A DNA stretch of 32,634 nucleotides from Porphyromonadaceae bacterium UBA3327 (GCA_002361155.1 DERZ01000035.1:938-33571), one strand, 5' to 3'; positions 7,536 through 17,638 are shown, numbered from the stretch's first letter. The notes: generated by a model not told the origin, from the sequence alone. Numbers and translations are program-made.

Positions 7536-8114
7536 ATGATTGACTATATAAACGGATATCCTGCAGAAGTAACCCCGACATACGCGGTGTTGGATTGCAA
7601 CGGTCTCGGTTATGAAATAAATATAACGCTGATAGACTATCCTGAAATATCTACGGCGGAGAAAGTAAAACTTTTTATCCATGAGTCCATCAGGGAGGAC
7701 GCCCATCTGCTGTTCGGTTTTCTGACCAGGCGGAGCCGGGAACTGTTCCGGCTGCTGATCGGTGTGAGCGGCGTCGGTCCCAACACCGCGCGACTGATTC
7801 TATCCTCTCTGACGGCCGATCAGCTTGAAAGCGCGATAGCGTCAGGACATGACGCGGCGCTGAAAGCAGTGAAGGGAATAGGAGGCAAGACGGCCCAGCG
7901 GATCATAGTAGACCTTAAAGATAAAATAAAGGCTTCGGAACAGGCGTTTATTACAAGTATGCCTGCCGGAGAATCGTTCGATGATTCAGTAGCCGCATTG
8001 GTGATGCTCGGTTTCAGTTCAATGCAAAGCCGGAAGGTGTTGCAGAAGATATTCTCCGAAACGCCCGGCATCGCTACCGAAGCGGCCATCAGGCAGGCTC
8101 TCACGATGCTCTGA
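7536..8114 (+). CDS. ruvA: Holliday junction DNA helicase subunit RuvA
   Basis: Tetrameric Holliday-junction-binding subunit that recruits the RuvB motor for branch migration. The 192 residues show the three-domain layout: an N-terminal OB fold (about 1-62, MIDYINGYPAEVTPTYAVLDCNGLGYEI), two helix-hairpin-helix motifs (LIGVSGVGPNTARLIL and LKAVKGIGGKTAQRIIVDLKDK, about 72-130), a flexible linker, and the C-terminal RuvB-binding domain III (DDSVAALVMLGFSSMQSRKVLQKI). sprA follows after 41 nt with no terminator between, a gene order common in Bacteroidota, so the two are probably co-transcribed. Confidence 0.97.
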   Translation: MIDYINGYPAEVTPTYAVLDCNGLGYEINITLIDYPEISTAEKVKLFIHESIREDAHLLFGFLTRRSRELFRLLIGVSGVGPNTARLILSSLTADQLESAIASGHDAALKAVKGIGGKTAQRIIVDLKDKIKASEQAFITSMPAGESFDDSVAALVMLGFSSMQSRKVLQKIFSETPGIATEAAIRQALTML

Positions 8115-8155
8115 TAAGAGTCAGAAACAATAATAGGAACGCCCATATTCCACTG

Positions 8156-11100
8156 ATGAGGATAAAGAGGAACAACATAGCGAAAATCTGTGTGTCGGCG
8201 GCGGTGTTCACTACCGTTTTGCTTGTCACGCTTCTCGCCCGTCCGCAATATTACAAGAGCGAGCTGGCTCCGCCTCCTCCATCCGCGCCGGACTATCCGT
8301 CACCCGCTTATCAGCCCGGCGACTCGGTAGTGTTGCCGGCACGGGTGCAGCCCACCATCCCCGAATCATACGAGGACTATCTTCCCTCCGAATATGCCGC
8401 AGACCTGCGTACGCCGTCCAATATCAAGACCGAAGCTGTCTATGATCCCGAGGCCGGTGTCTATGTGCTCCACACCACCGTCGGCGGAAAGGATATCGTG
8501 ACTCCGTACATGATGACTGCCGAGGAGTACAACAACATGGTGATGCGCAAGGACATGTTCGGATATTTTAAGGAACGTAACGCCGACAGCTACGAGAAGA
8601 AGGATAAGGAGCCCTTCAATATCTTCGACATGAATTTCTCGCTCGGCCCGCTTGAGAAAGTGTTCGGTCCCGGTGGGGTGCGTCTGCAGACACAGGGATC
8701 GATACAGCTCTCTGCCGGAATCAAGAGCAACAAGACCGACAATCCGGCTCTTTCGCTGAAGAACCGCAGAAAGACATATTTCGACTTCGACCAGAAAATC
8801 CAGGCCACCATCAACGCTTCGGTCGGCGACAAGCTGAAGTTCAACATGAACTATAATACCGACGCCACATTCTCGTTCGATTCCCAGAACCTTAAACTCA
8901 ACTATGAGGGTAAGGAGGATGAGATTATCAAGAACCTGGAGGCCGGTAATGTCAGCATGACCACCGGGTCGAGTCTGATCCGCGGCGGAACCGCACTGTT
9001 CGGTTTCAAGACAAAGCTGCAGTTTGGCAAGCTCACCCTTACCGGTCTGGTGTCGCAGCAGAACTCGGAATCGAAGACTGTTTCCACCCAGGGAGGTGTG
9101 CAGAGCACGAAATTCAACATCAAGGCCGACAACTACGATGCCAACCGTCATTTCTTCCTCGCCCAGTATTTCTACGAGAATTACGACAAGTTCTGCGACA
9201 AGCTGCCGCATGTCACCTCAGGCATAAAAATCACGCGTATAGAGGTCTGGATCACCAACAAGAACGGCAACTACAATGAGTCGCGCAACTTCGTCGGATT
9301 CATGGACCTCGGCGAGAACAAGAATCTCGCGAGCAACTACTGGGCTCCCAATCCGAGCTTCGACAACCCCTCCAACCAGAGCAATGACCTTCTGACAGTG
9401 ATGAAGGAGGAATATCCAGGCGCCCGCAACATCAACAATGTTACGCAGGTGCTGGAGCCTCTGCGTGCATGGGGCATAGAGGGCGGCAGGGACTTTGAGA
9501 AAGTGGAGAGTGCGCGGCTTCTCCGCTCAAGTGAGTACACGCTCAATTCGGAATTGGGATACATTTCGCTGAAGTCGGCGTTGAATACCGACGAGGTGCT
9601 TGCAGTGGCTTATGAATACACTTACAACGGCAAGGTATATCAGGTAGGAGAGTTCTCGAGCGACATCACTTCGACCGACGAGTCGCTATACCTGAAAATG
9701 CTCCGCAGTACCACCGTCTCGCCCCGTCTGCCGATGTGGCGGCTGATGATGAAGAACGTATATTCGCTCGGCGCCTACCAGCTCCAGAGCAAGAACTTCA
9801 AACTCAATATCAAATATCTGAGCGATACCACCGGTGTGGAAATCAATTATCTGCCGGTGGGATCAATAGCCAACCAGCCCTTGTTGCAGGTGATGCATCT
9901 CGACCGTATCGACTCCAATCAGGAATCTAATTCTGACGGATTTTTCGACTATATCGAGGGCTTTACCGTTCAGTCGAGCAATGGCAAGATCATATTCCCG
10001 GTGGCTGAACCTTTCGGCCGGCATCTCGCCCGGAAAATCGGAGATCCCGCCATCGCCAAGGATTATGTCTATAACGAGCTTTACGACTCCACTCTCGTGG
10101 TGGCACGCCAGTTCGCCGACAAGAACAAGTTCTCGCTCAGCGGAGAATATCAGGCATCCGGCGGAGCCACGATCCGGCTCAACGCCATGAATGTTCCGAG
10201 AGGGTCGGTGGTGGTTATGGCCGGTGGCGTTGTGCTCACCGAGAACAGTGACTATACAGTGGATTATTCCATGGGTATCGTCACCATCACCAACCAGAGC
10301 ATCATCGATTCGGGTACCAACGTCAGCGTCACTCTGGAGAATCAGTCTCTGTTCTCTCTCCAGAGAAAGACCCTCCTCGGACTCGACGCGCAGTATAAGT
10401 TCAACAAAGACTTCTCTCTCGGAGGTACGATTCTGCATTTCTCCGAGAAATCGTTAACAGAAAAGGTGAATCTCGGCGACGAGGTCATCAACAACACCAT
10501 GTGGGGCCTCAACATGTCCTTCCGCAAGGACTTCATGTGGCTCACAAATCTGGTAAACAAAATCCCGACGGTCAACGCCACAGCACCATCCACATTCAAT
10601 GTCAACGCCGAATTCGCACAGCTGATTCCGGCCAGGCGGAAGAGCGGCAGCGCGAAGGGATCGAGTTATGTCGATGACTTCGAGGCCACGCAGACCGGAA
10701 TAGACCTCCGCTCTCCTTACGCATGGTTCCTCGCCTCCACACCATACGACAACGGCGCAGACGCACTTTTCCCGGAAGCCGCCCTCAGCAATAATGTGGA
10801 TTACGGAAAGAACCGCGCTCTCCTCGCATGGTATTATATCGACAGGCAGTGGACACAGCGCAACTCCACAATGCTTCCCGGTTATCTCAAGAACGATCCG
10901 CACCAGATGTCGAACCCATACGTCCGTGAGATTACCGTGAACGAACTGTATCCTTACAGAGACCTTGCGTACGGCGAGGCCAACTGGATACAGACGCTCA
11001 ACCTGTCATATTATCCAAGGGAGAGGGGACCATATAACCTCGATGCCGACAATATCGACAGCGATGGAAATCTGCTGAATCCAGAAAAACGGTGGGGAGG

Positions 11101-14100
11101 TATAATGAGGAAGATGGACAACTCCAACTTCGAGAACTCGAACGTGGAGTATATACAGTTCTGGCTGCTCGACCCCTTCCTTGATCCTGACAACAAGAAT
11201 ACGGAAGGGGGGGATCTTTATTTCAATTTCGGAGAGATTTCGGAGGACATACTCAAGGACGGAATGAAGAGCTATGAGAACGGAATGCCGGTCGACGGCA
11301 ATGAGGAGTGGCTCACATCGACGGTGTGGGGGCGCGTGTCCCGTCAGAATTCACTGACATACGCGTTTGAGAACACCAGCGACGCGCGTCTGCTTCAGGA
11401 CGTGGGTCTCGACGGACTTTCCAACGATGACGAGTATAAGTTTGACTCATATAAGGAATATCTCGACAAGCTGAAGGCCAAGTTGCCGGCCTCGACCATA
11501 GCCGCCATGCAGGATGATCCTTTTTCGGCGATGAACGACCCGGCAGGTGACAATTACCACTTCTACCGGAGCAACTGGTACGACGAGCACCGTATCGGAA
11601 TACTCGACCGATACAAGAGATACAACGGTGTCGAGGGGAACTCCCTTTCTCCCGACCAGAGTTCTAATCCACAGTATCAGTCAGCACGCGCCGTTCCCGA
11701 TGTGGAGGATATCAATCAGGACAACACTCTCAACGAGTACGAGCGTTACTTCCAGTACAAGGTGTCGATACGTCCGGAGGATCTTGAGGTAGGTAAAAAC
11801 TACATAACCGACAAGCAGGTTTCCGAAGTGACCACTCCCGAAGGAAGCCAGACTGCCGTGTGGTATCAGTTCAAGATTCCGTTGAGCGCCCCGGACAAGG
11901 TGGTGGGGGGAATAACCGACTTTTCCACTATAAGATTCGCGCGTATGTTCATGACGGGATTCAAGGAAGTGACACACCTTCGATTTGCCACTCTTGAACT
12001 TGTGCGGGGTGAATGGCGCGACTATAAGTTCAATCTGAATACACGCAACGACTCGCCGGCGGAAGGTGAACTCGATATGACCGTTGTAAACATCGAGGAG
12101 AATGCCGGCCGCACTCCGGTCAATTACATACTGCCTCCGGGTGTGGACCGTATCCAGGATCCGGGAGCCGCACAGGCGACCCAGCTTAACGAGCAGTCTC
12201 TCTCGCTCACGGTAAAGGGACTCCAGCCGGGTGATGCCCGTGGCGTCTACAAGAATACGCAGATGGACATGCGCATCTACAAACGTCTACAGATGTGGAC
12301 CCATGCAGAGGCTCTCATCGACAATAAAACCGACCTTAAAAACGGCGACCTGGCCATGTTCATCCGTCTCGGCTCAGATGTGAAGAACAACTATTACGAA
12401 TATGAGATACCTCTTGACCTTACGCCTCCTGGCCGCTACAACAACTTCAACAGCCATGACCGCACCATGGTCTGGCCGCTGAACAACCGACTCGACATAC
12501 CGCTCGACGTATTTACAACGCTCAAGACCGAACGTAACCGCGAGAAGAGCGCGGGAACCGAAGGGGTGGGGTACAACGTGCTCTATTCCTCGCAGGATTC
12601 CGAAAATCCGCGTAATCTGGTCTCCGTGCTTGGAAACCCGAGTCTCAGCGATGTGCGTGTCATGCTCATCGGTATCCGAAACAGATCGAGCAGCGTTAAG
12701 GAGGGCACCATCTGGATAAATGAATTGAAGGTAACGGATTTCAATGAGTCCGGAGGATGGGCGCTGAACGCCAGTGCCGGTCTTTCGGTCAGTGACCTCG
12801 CCATGGTCAATTTATCAATGCACCGAGAAACAGATGGCTTCGGAAATGTGGATCAGGGTCTTTCGCAGCGCCGTCTCGACACATACGACCAATATAATGT
12901 CGTTGTGCAGGGCGATCTCGGAAAATTCCTGCCTGAGAAGGCAAAACTCAATGCCCCTGTCTATTTCTCCACATCGCAGGAGAAAATCACACCGAAGTAC
13001 AATCCGCTCGATCAGGATATCCTGCTTGAGGATGCTCTCGATGCGGTCGCCACCAGACATGAGAGGGATTCGATAAAGAGTTTCGCGATTTCCACTAAGA
13101 GAACCGAGAGCCTTTCGATATCGAATTTCCGTTTCAACGTGCAGAGCAAAACCCCGATGCCGTGGGATCCGGCGAATTTCACACTGACTTTCTCCTATAA
13201 CAAACAGAAGAATATCGATCCAACCACGGAGTATGAGAATACCAACGATTACCGCGGCTCTTTCCAGTATGCCTACACTCCATACATTAAGGCGTGGAAA
13301 CCGTTCAAATTCATCAAAGGAAAGGGAAAGACGGCCAAATTTTTCAAAGACTGGGAGATAAACTGGCTCTTCAATAATCTGACTTTCTACACCTCGATGC
13401 ACCGCAACTATTATGAGATGCAGACCCGTTCGGAAGTAGATGTCAATTTCCAGTTGCCGGTTCAGGTAAGCAAGAATTTCACATGGGACCGTCAGCTTTC
13501 AATCACCTGGAATCTGATAAAATCGCTGTCGCTTTCATTCTCGAGCAACACCACGGCGAGGATTGAGGAAACGATCGGAGCGGTGAACCGCAAGCTGTTT
13601 CCCGACGAATACCGTGACTGGAAAGATACGGTCCTCTCTTCCCTGCGCAATTTCGGTACCCCCTGGAACTATAACCAGACTTTCACCGGTACTTACCGGG
13701 CGCCTTTCAACAAGATAGGTTTCCTCGACTATCTCACCGGCTCCGTAACATATAATTCGGTATACCGATGGGACAAGGGTGCTACCGTCGAAGACATGTA
13801 TCTGGGCAATTCGATTCAGAACCAGTCATCGTGGAACGCTGACGCGCGTCTCAATTTCGAGACTCTTTTCAACAAGTCCAAATATCTGCAGAAAATCAAC
13901 AAGCGGTTCTCTTCCTCCAGTTCAGCGCGAGGCAACAATAATCGCGGGCGCATCGGGCGCGATAAGAATTCCAAAGATGTCGGTGGCGACAGGAATGCGC
14001 GGGATAAGGAAAAGAATCCGAAAGCCAAGAAATTCGAGCGTGCCATAACGCTGTCGCCCGATTCGGCCACATTGGTGAAACATAATCTCAACAATAAGAA

Positions 14101-15679
14101 AATCAGACTTTCTGCTACAGAAAACGACAAGCCTGCGCGTGTGAATTATAAGGTGGTGGACGCAAACACCATTCAGATAACCGACACAGGAAGCCGCCAG
14201 CTTAAGCTTGTGATACGCGAGGAGATCAAGGAACAGAAGTCCAGTTTCGGTTCCGAATTCGCCGAACATGCACTTCGTTTCCTCATGATGCCGCGCTCGG
14301 CCTCGTTCCGCTGGCGCTCGTCGCATTCGCTCAATCTGCCGCTTTTCTCGCCCAACATAGGACCGGTATTCGGCCAGAGCCGCAGCTATGGCCCTATGTC
14401 GCCGGGCCTTGACTTCGCTTTCGGTTTCTATGACAAGGACTATGTTGACAAGGCTCTTGACAACGGATGGCTAATCACCGGAAGCGAGCAGGTTTCTCCG
14501 GCACTCTGGGCAAAGAGCAACGAATTCAATTTCGAACTTAATCTCGAACCGATAAGGGGACTTAAGATTGTGCTGACATCGAATCTCACCGATTCCCGCA
14601 CTGAGCAGATGCAGTTCATGTATGCCGGTATGCCCACCACCTACAGCGGGTCGTACGTCCGCACGCACTGGGCGCTGGCCACATCCATGCGCAACGCCAA
14701 TGCGGCCGACGGCTACGCCTCCGATGCATTCAGCAAGTTCCTCGACTATATTCCCCGGATCGCCGCCCGTTATGAATCGGCTTACAACGGCATGAGGTAT
14801 CCTGCCGACGGATTTATGGAGGGCAGCCATCTTGCCGGCAAAGAGTTCGATCCTGCCAACGGAACTGTGAGCCGTACGAGCAGTGATGTGCTTATCCCGG
14901 CATTCCTCGCGGCATACAGCGGACTTGATCCCGATAAGGTGAGCCTCGGGCTTTTCGACGGTCTCGGGGCCATGAGACCGAACTGGCGCGTGACATACGA
15001 CGGCATCCTGCAGATGGGGAACATGCGTAAATGGTTTAAATCATTCACCATTTCGCATGCATACCAATGCACATACAATATCGGTTCATATTCAAGCTAT
15101 ATGAACTGGATAAGTGTGGACGGCAACATGGGATTCACTCTCAACGACCAGACGCAGATGCCGGTTCCGTCGTCACCTTTCAACATTCCTTCGGTGTCGA
15201 TCACAGAGAAGTTCGCACCTCTCGTCGGCGTTAAGGTCACGCTCTTCAACGACATTTCTTTCAATGCCGAGTATCGCGACTCCCGTACGCTCAATCTCAA
15301 CACTTCAGCCGGACAGATAGTTGAGACCACCAGCAAGCAGCTGCAGGTGGGAGCGGGATGGAAGATTGCGAACTTCAACAAGATTATCAAGATCGGAAGC
15401 AGACAGGGAAACGTTTCTAACGACCTTACGTTGAATCTTGATTTCTCATACGCCAACAACCAGTCGCTTATCAGGCGCATAGAGACCGCCTACACTCAGG
15501 CCACGCAGGGAACAAGCACATTCTCTGTAAACTTCATGGCGAGCTATATACTGAGCAAGCGAATCACGCTCTCGGCATTCTTCGACCATCAGGCCAACAC
15601 CCCGCTCGTCTCCAACAACGCCTATCCGACAAGCAACTCCAACTATGGTATAGCAGTCAACGTCTCGCTCGCCCGATGA
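8156..15679 (+). CDS. sprA: SprA (Sov) type IX secretion outer-membrane translocon
   Basis: Very large outer-membrane beta-barrel that forms the protein-conducting channel of the type IX secretion system (36 strands in the Flavobacterium structure; known as Sov in Porphyromonas). 2507 residues, near the usual 2400-2500. An N-terminal signal segment (residues 9-28) is followed by a proline-rich stretch and the SprA N-terminal repeats (LFGFKTKLQFGKL and the ADNYDANRHFFLAQYF region, about 285-345). The conserved SSYVDDFEATQTGIDLR lies near 837, and alternating barrel strands extend to the C-terminal NYGIAVNVSLAR. A Ser/Gly/Arg/Lys-rich low-complexity loop lies near 1915-1960, where the family has a variable basic segment. 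The frame is uninterrupted. No other secretion-system component and no substrate with a type IX C-terminal domain is visible in this window, so system function here is inferred. Confidence 0.96.
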   Translation: MRIKRNNIAKICVSAAVFTTVLLVTLLARPQYYKSELAPPPPSAPDYPSPAYQPGDSVVLPARVQPTIPESYEDYLPSEYAADLRTPSNIKTEAVYDPEAGVYVLHTTVGGKDIVTPYMMTAEEYNNMVMRKDMFGYFKERNADSYEKKDKEPFNIFDMNFSLGPLEKVFGPGGVRLQTQGSIQLSAGIKSNKTDNPALSLKNRRKTYFDFDQKIQATINASVGDKLKFNMNYNTDATFSFDSQNLKLNYEGKEDEIIKNLEAGNVSMTTGSSLIRGGTALFGFKTKLQFGKLTLTGLVSQQNSESKTVSTQGGVQSTKFNIKADNYDANRHFFLAQYFYENYDKFCDKLPHVTSGIKITRIEVWITNKNGNYNESRNFVGFMDLGENKNLASNYWAPNPSFDNPSNQSNDLLTVMKEEYPGARNINNVTQVLEPLRAWGIEGGRDFEKVESARLLRSSEYTLNSELGYISLKSALNTDEVLAVAYEYTYNGKVYQVGEFSSDITSTDESLYLKMLRSTTVSPRLPMWRLMMKNVYSLGAYQLQSKNFKLNIKYLSDTTGVEINYLPVGSIANQPLLQVMHLDRIDSNQESNSDGFFDYIEGFTVQSSNGKIIFPVAEPFGRHLARKIGDPAIAKDYVYNELYDSTLVVARQFADKNKFSLSGEYQASGGATIRLNAMNVPRGSVVVMAGGVVLTENSDYTVDYSMGIVTITNQSIIDSGTNVSVTLENQSLFSLQRKTLLGLDAQYKFNKDFSLGGTILHFSEKSLTEKVNLGDEVINNTMWGLNMSFRKDFMWLTNLVNKIPTVNATAPSTFNVNAEFAQLIPARRKSGSAKGSSYVDDFEATQTGIDLRSPYAWFLASTPYDNGADALFPEAALSNNVDYGKNRALLAWYYIDRQWTQRNSTMLPGYLKNDPHQMSNPYVREITVNELYPYRDLAYGEANWIQTLNLSYYPRERGPYNLDADNIDSDGNLLNPEKRWGGIMRKMDNSNFENSNVEYIQFWLLDPFLDPDNKNTEGGDLYFNFGEISEDILKDGMKSYENGMPVDGNEEWLTSTVWGRVSRQNSLTYAFENTSDARLLQDVGLDGLSNDDEYKFDSYKEYLDKLKAKLPASTIAAMQDDPFSAMNDPAGDNYHFYRSNWYDEHRIGILDRYKRYNGVEGNSLSPDQSSNPQYQSARAVPDVEDINQDNTLNEYERYFQYKVSIRPEDLEVGKNYITDKQVSEVTTPEGSQTAVWYQFKIPLSAPDKVVGGITDFSTIRFARMFMTGFKEVTHLRFATLELVRGEWRDYKFNLNTRNDSPAEGELDMTVVNIEENAGRTPVNYILPPGVDRIQDPGAAQATQLNEQSLSLTVKGLQPGDARGVYKNTQMDMRIYKRLQMWTHAEALIDNKTDLKNGDLAMFIRLGSDVKNNYYEYEIPLDLTPPGRYNNFNSHDRTMVWPLNNRLDIPLDVFTTLKTERNREKSAGTEGVGYNVLYSSQDSENPRNLVSVLGNPSLSDVRVMLIGIRNRSSSVKEGTIWINELKVTDFNESGGWALNASAGLSVSDLAMVNLSMHRETDGFGNVDQGLSQRRLDTYDQYNVVVQGDLGKFLPEKAKLNAPVYFSTSQEKITPKYNPLDQDILLEDALDAVATRHERDSIKSFAISTKRTESLSISNFRFNVQSKTPMPWDPANFTLTFSYNKQKNIDPTTEYENTNDYRGSFQYAYTPYIKAWKPFKFIKGKGKTAKFFKDWEINWLFNNLTFYTSMHRNYYEMQTRSEVDVNFQLPVQVSKNFTWDRQLSITWNLIKSLSLSFSSNTTARIEETIGAVNRKLFPDEYRDWKDTVLSSLRNFGTPWNYNQTFTGTYRAPFNKIGFLDYLTGSVTYNSVYRWDKGATVEDMYLGNSIQNQSSWNADARLNFETLFNKSKYLQKINKRFSSSSSARGNNNRGRIGRDKNSKDVGGDRNARDKEKNPKAKKFERAITLSPDSATLVKHNLNNKKIRLSATENDKPARVNYKVVDANTIQITDTGSRQLKLVIREEIKEQKSSFGSEFAEHALRFLMMPRSASFRWRSSHSLNLPLFSPNIGPVFGQSRSYGPMSPGLDFAFGFYDKDYVDKALDNGWLITGSEQVSPALWAKSNEFNFELNLEPIRGLKIVLTSNLTDSRTEQMQFMYAGMPTTYSGSYVRTHWALATSMRNANAADGYASDAFSKFLDYIPRIAARYESAYNGMRYPADGFMEGSHLAGKEFDPANGTVSRTSSDVLIPAFLAAYSGLDPDKVSLGLFDGLGAMRPNWRVTYDGILQMGNMRKWFKSFTISHAYQCTYNIGSYSSYMNWISVDGNMGFTLNDQTQMPVPSSPFNIPSVSITEKFAPLVGVKVTLFNDISFNAEYRDSRTLNLNTSAGQIVETTSKQLQVGAGWKIANFNKIIKIGSRQGNVSNDLTLNLDFSYANNQSLIRRIETAYTQATQGTSTFSVNFMASYILSKRITLSAFFDHQANTPLVSNNAYPTSNSNYGIAVNVSLAR

Positions 15680-15737
15680 TAGTGTTTTCTATAGACATGC
15701 ATACTGTGATAGTGGGTTGTAAAGTACAGAATAGAAT

Positions 15738-15767
15738 AAAAAACGGAGACAATTGTCTCCGTTTTTT
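15738..15767. terminator. Bidirectional rho-independent terminator after sprA
   Basis: A perfect 30-bp palindrome: six A, the arm CGGAGACAA, its complement, six T. It gives a GC-bearing stem with an A-tract on one side and a T-tract on the other, so it can stop transcription from sprA (rightward) and from the omega-amidase operon (leftward). Confidence 0.9.
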
Positions 15768-15819
15768 GTCTGAAATTATCTTTAAATTTAAGTGACTGCT
15801 GGCACAAGAGGAAATTATG

Positions 15820-16632
15820 CTATAATAGCCGGAAAGGGTCGGCATCGCGCCAGGCAGGGAATTTCTCCCGGAATGCATCGAGTTTTTCGCGACTCAGTGT
15901 CGCGTACAGCAGACCGTCCGGGTCTTCGCTGCCATCTTCTTCCGGAATGGATATCGAGATCTCTTTGCCCTTGAAGTCCGAGACCATGGAGGTCCCGTCA
16001 TAGCGGAAGCCCTTGTCATCGGTTCCGCGGCAATCCACGGCACATACGTATGCTTCGTTTTCGATGGCCCGGGCCGGGATAAGGGCGCGCCATGCGCCGA
16101 CGCGTACTTCGGGCCAGTTGGCCACGGCTATCAGGGCATCGTACTGGTTGTCGACATTGCGACACCATACCGGGAACCGGATGTCGTAACATACGATCAT
16201 TGCCAGATTCCAGCCGCGGTAACGGACAGCAAGCCGTCCGTAGCCTCTCGAGAACACTTTGTTCTCTCCGGCCATGGTGAAGAGGTGATGTTTGTCCTCG
16301 AATGTTTCTTCTCCCGACGGCTCGATAAAGAACGCACGGTTGTAGAGCGAGCCTCCGGAATCAGCTATGAAGCTTCCGGCGATAGCGATGTGGCGCTCGC
16401 GGGCGAGTTCTTTCAGGATGTCGACTGTCGCTCCGCTGTTGCGCTCTGCGAGGGGACGAACCTCCTCTTTATCCTTGCCGACGGGAAAGCCGGTAGAGAA
16501 CGTTTCAGGGAGAATCAGAAGATCCGTCTCGGGGTGTACGCGGGAAATCACCCTGCGCAGAGTCTCGATGTTCGCCTCCTTGTCTCCCCAGGAAATCTCC
16601 ATAGGGAAGAGACATACTTTAAGATCGTTCAT
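15820..16632 (-). CDS. Omega-amidase, YafV/Nit2-like nitrilase-family hydrolase
   Basis: Carbon-nitrogen hydrolase, 270 residues from the ATG at 16632. The catalytic triad is E43 (ILPETF), K114 (EDKHHLF) and C148 (MIVCYDIRFPVW). Long stretches resemble E. coli YafV (ALIAVANWP, ARAIENEAYV and the C-terminal EKFPAWRDADPF). YafV and mammalian Nit2 hydrolyse the omega-amides of alpha-ketoglutaramate/alpha-ketosuccinamate, a metabolite-repair role. A longer open frame continues upstream to 16755, but that part lies inside the acyltransferase gene and is low-complexity, so I reject it. The gene starts 10 nt after the acyltransferase stop and is the last of a three-gene leftward operon ending at the palindromic terminator. 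Confidence 0.92.
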   Translation of the reverse strand: MNDLKVCLFPMEISWGDKEANIETLRRVISRVHPETDLLILPETFSTGFPVGKDKEEVRPLAERNSGATVDILKELARERHIAIAGSFIADSGGSLYNRAFFIEPSGEETFEDKHHLFTMAGENKVFSRGYGRLAVRYRGWNLAMIVCYDIRFPVWCRNVDNQYDALIAVANWPEVRVGAWRALIPARAIENEAYVCAVDCRGTDDKGFRYDGTSMVSDFKGKEISISIPEEDGSEDPDGLLYATLSREKLDAFREKFPAWRDADPFRLL

Positions 16633-16642
16633 GCGGGTATTC

Positions 16643-17215
16643 TCAGTCTGTGATGAATTTGTCGGGGTATTTTGCGGCCTCCTTGTGCCCGGTGTAGTAT
16701 TTCTTGACCGCAGCCATGTCTGCCTCGATATTGCCGGTGGGCTGGAATTCTTCATCGACCGATATGCGTTTATTGGCGTAGTCGATTATTCCGATCTGGA
16801 CGGGGACATGGGCGTCGTAAGCGATCCGGAGGAATCCTGTATGCCAGCGGGCTGTTCCCCGGCGTGTCCCTTCCGGAGTGATGGCCAGGTTCAGGTATGG
16901 TTCCGTGCGGAATTTCTCTTCAAGAGAGGCCGTGAGCTTCCCGCCGGAACCTTGCCGCGACACCGGAATTCCTCCCAGCGAGCGGAAAAAAAAGTTCAGC
17001 GGGAAAACGAACCATGCTTTTTTCATCACGAAGTTGGCTTTCCTACCCACCGACAGCCATGCGAGGTAGCCGAGCACAAAATCCCAGTTGGAAGTGTGCG
17101 GAGCCACGCAGATAACGCATTTGTCGCGTCTCGGAGCCTTCACGCTCACGCTCCATCCCGCACGATTCAGGATGCGGCCCCAGAAATTCATCTTCACCTG
17201 TGGGTCGGATGCCAT
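16643..17215 (-). CDS. PlsC-type 1-acylglycerol-3-phosphate acyltransferase family protein
   Basis: Membrane-associated acyltransferase of the LPLAT/PlsC superfamily, 190 residues. The catalytic HX4D motif is HTSNWD (H40, D45). The acceptor-binding region GGIPVSRQG follows, then TPEGTRR (about 113-119) corresponding to the EGTRS block. A short N-terminal amphipathic or hydrophobic segment precedes the motif. At 190 residues it is shorter than typical PlsC (about 240), so it may be a divergent lysophospholipid, ornithine-lipid or glycolipid acyltransferase; the acyl acceptor cannot be read from sequence. It follows the unknown 120-residue gene by 4 nt and precedes the omega-amidase by 10 nt, so all three share a message. 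Confidence 0.88.
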   Translation of the reverse strand: MASDPQVKMNFWGRILNRAGWSVSVKAPRRDKCVICVAPHTSNWDFVLGYLAWLSVGRKANFVMKKAWFVFPLNFFFRSLGGIPVSRQGSGGKLTASLEEKFRTEPYLNLAITPEGTRRGTARWHTGFLRIAYDAHVPVQIGIIDYANKRISVDEEFQPTGNIEADMAAVKKYYTGHKEAAKYPDKFITD

Positions 17216-17219
17216 GACC

Positions 17220-17582
17220 TTACGCGTTTACCGATTCCTTGTTCATCATCTTCACCTCTTCGGGAATTGCGGCGTTGAACTCCTTGAGTGCGGCGCCGGT
17301 CTCTTCGTCAAATTCTGTGAAGATTTTGTCGAACAGCGATTTGTAGAAGTTCTTCTTTGCTGTTACGTATTCTTTTTTGTCTCCGAACGCTTTCTCTCCG
17401 CGGTCGAAGGTAACATTAGAATTGTTCTTGGCCCGGCCGATTGCACACAGTACTTTCTGCATCGCCTCCGCTATCTTGTCTTTGTCGGATTTCTCCACAT
17501 TGTAATATGCGGCGATCATCTCGTCGATCACAGATGCGCCGATGGCGTCGACATACTTCTTGAATTCTCTTTTGTTAGCCAT
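17220..17582 (-). CDS. Conserved-looking Bacteroidales protein of unknown function
   Basis: 120 residues, soluble, highly charged and predicted mostly alpha-helical, with no signal peptide and no motif I recognise. It starts MANKREFKKYVDAIGASVIDEM, a beginning I associate with small uncharacterised Bacteroidota proteins, then has lysine-rich helices (KKEYVTAKKNFYKSLFDKI) and an acidic C-terminal half. It is first in the operon with the acyltransferase and omega-amidase, with its own promoter (17639-17670) about 55 nt upstream. Coding status is supported by the ATG, the 4-nt spacing to the next gene and the promoter. Function unknown. Confidence 0.8.
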   Translation of the reverse strand: MANKREFKKYVDAIGASVIDEMIAAYYNVEKSDKDKIAEAMQKVLCAIGRAKNNSNVTFDRGEKAFGDKKEYVTAKKNFYKSLFDKIFTEFDEETGAALKEFNAAIPEEVKMMNKESVNA

Positions 17583-17638
17583 TGTCTTTATTTTAGGTTT
17601 TATTATATATAACGCGCCCGGAGGCTGTTTTTATCATA

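Noticed and set aside
13900..14040. Low-complexity Ser/Gly/Arg/Lys segment in SprA as a possible inserted element
   Set aside because: SprA homologues have a variable basic loop at this place and the frame is uninterrupted, so it is probably family-typical.
16633..16755. 41-residue N-terminal extension of the omega-amidase
   Set aside because: It lies within the acyltransferase coding sequence in another frame, and the nitrilase domain starts right at the ATG at 16632.
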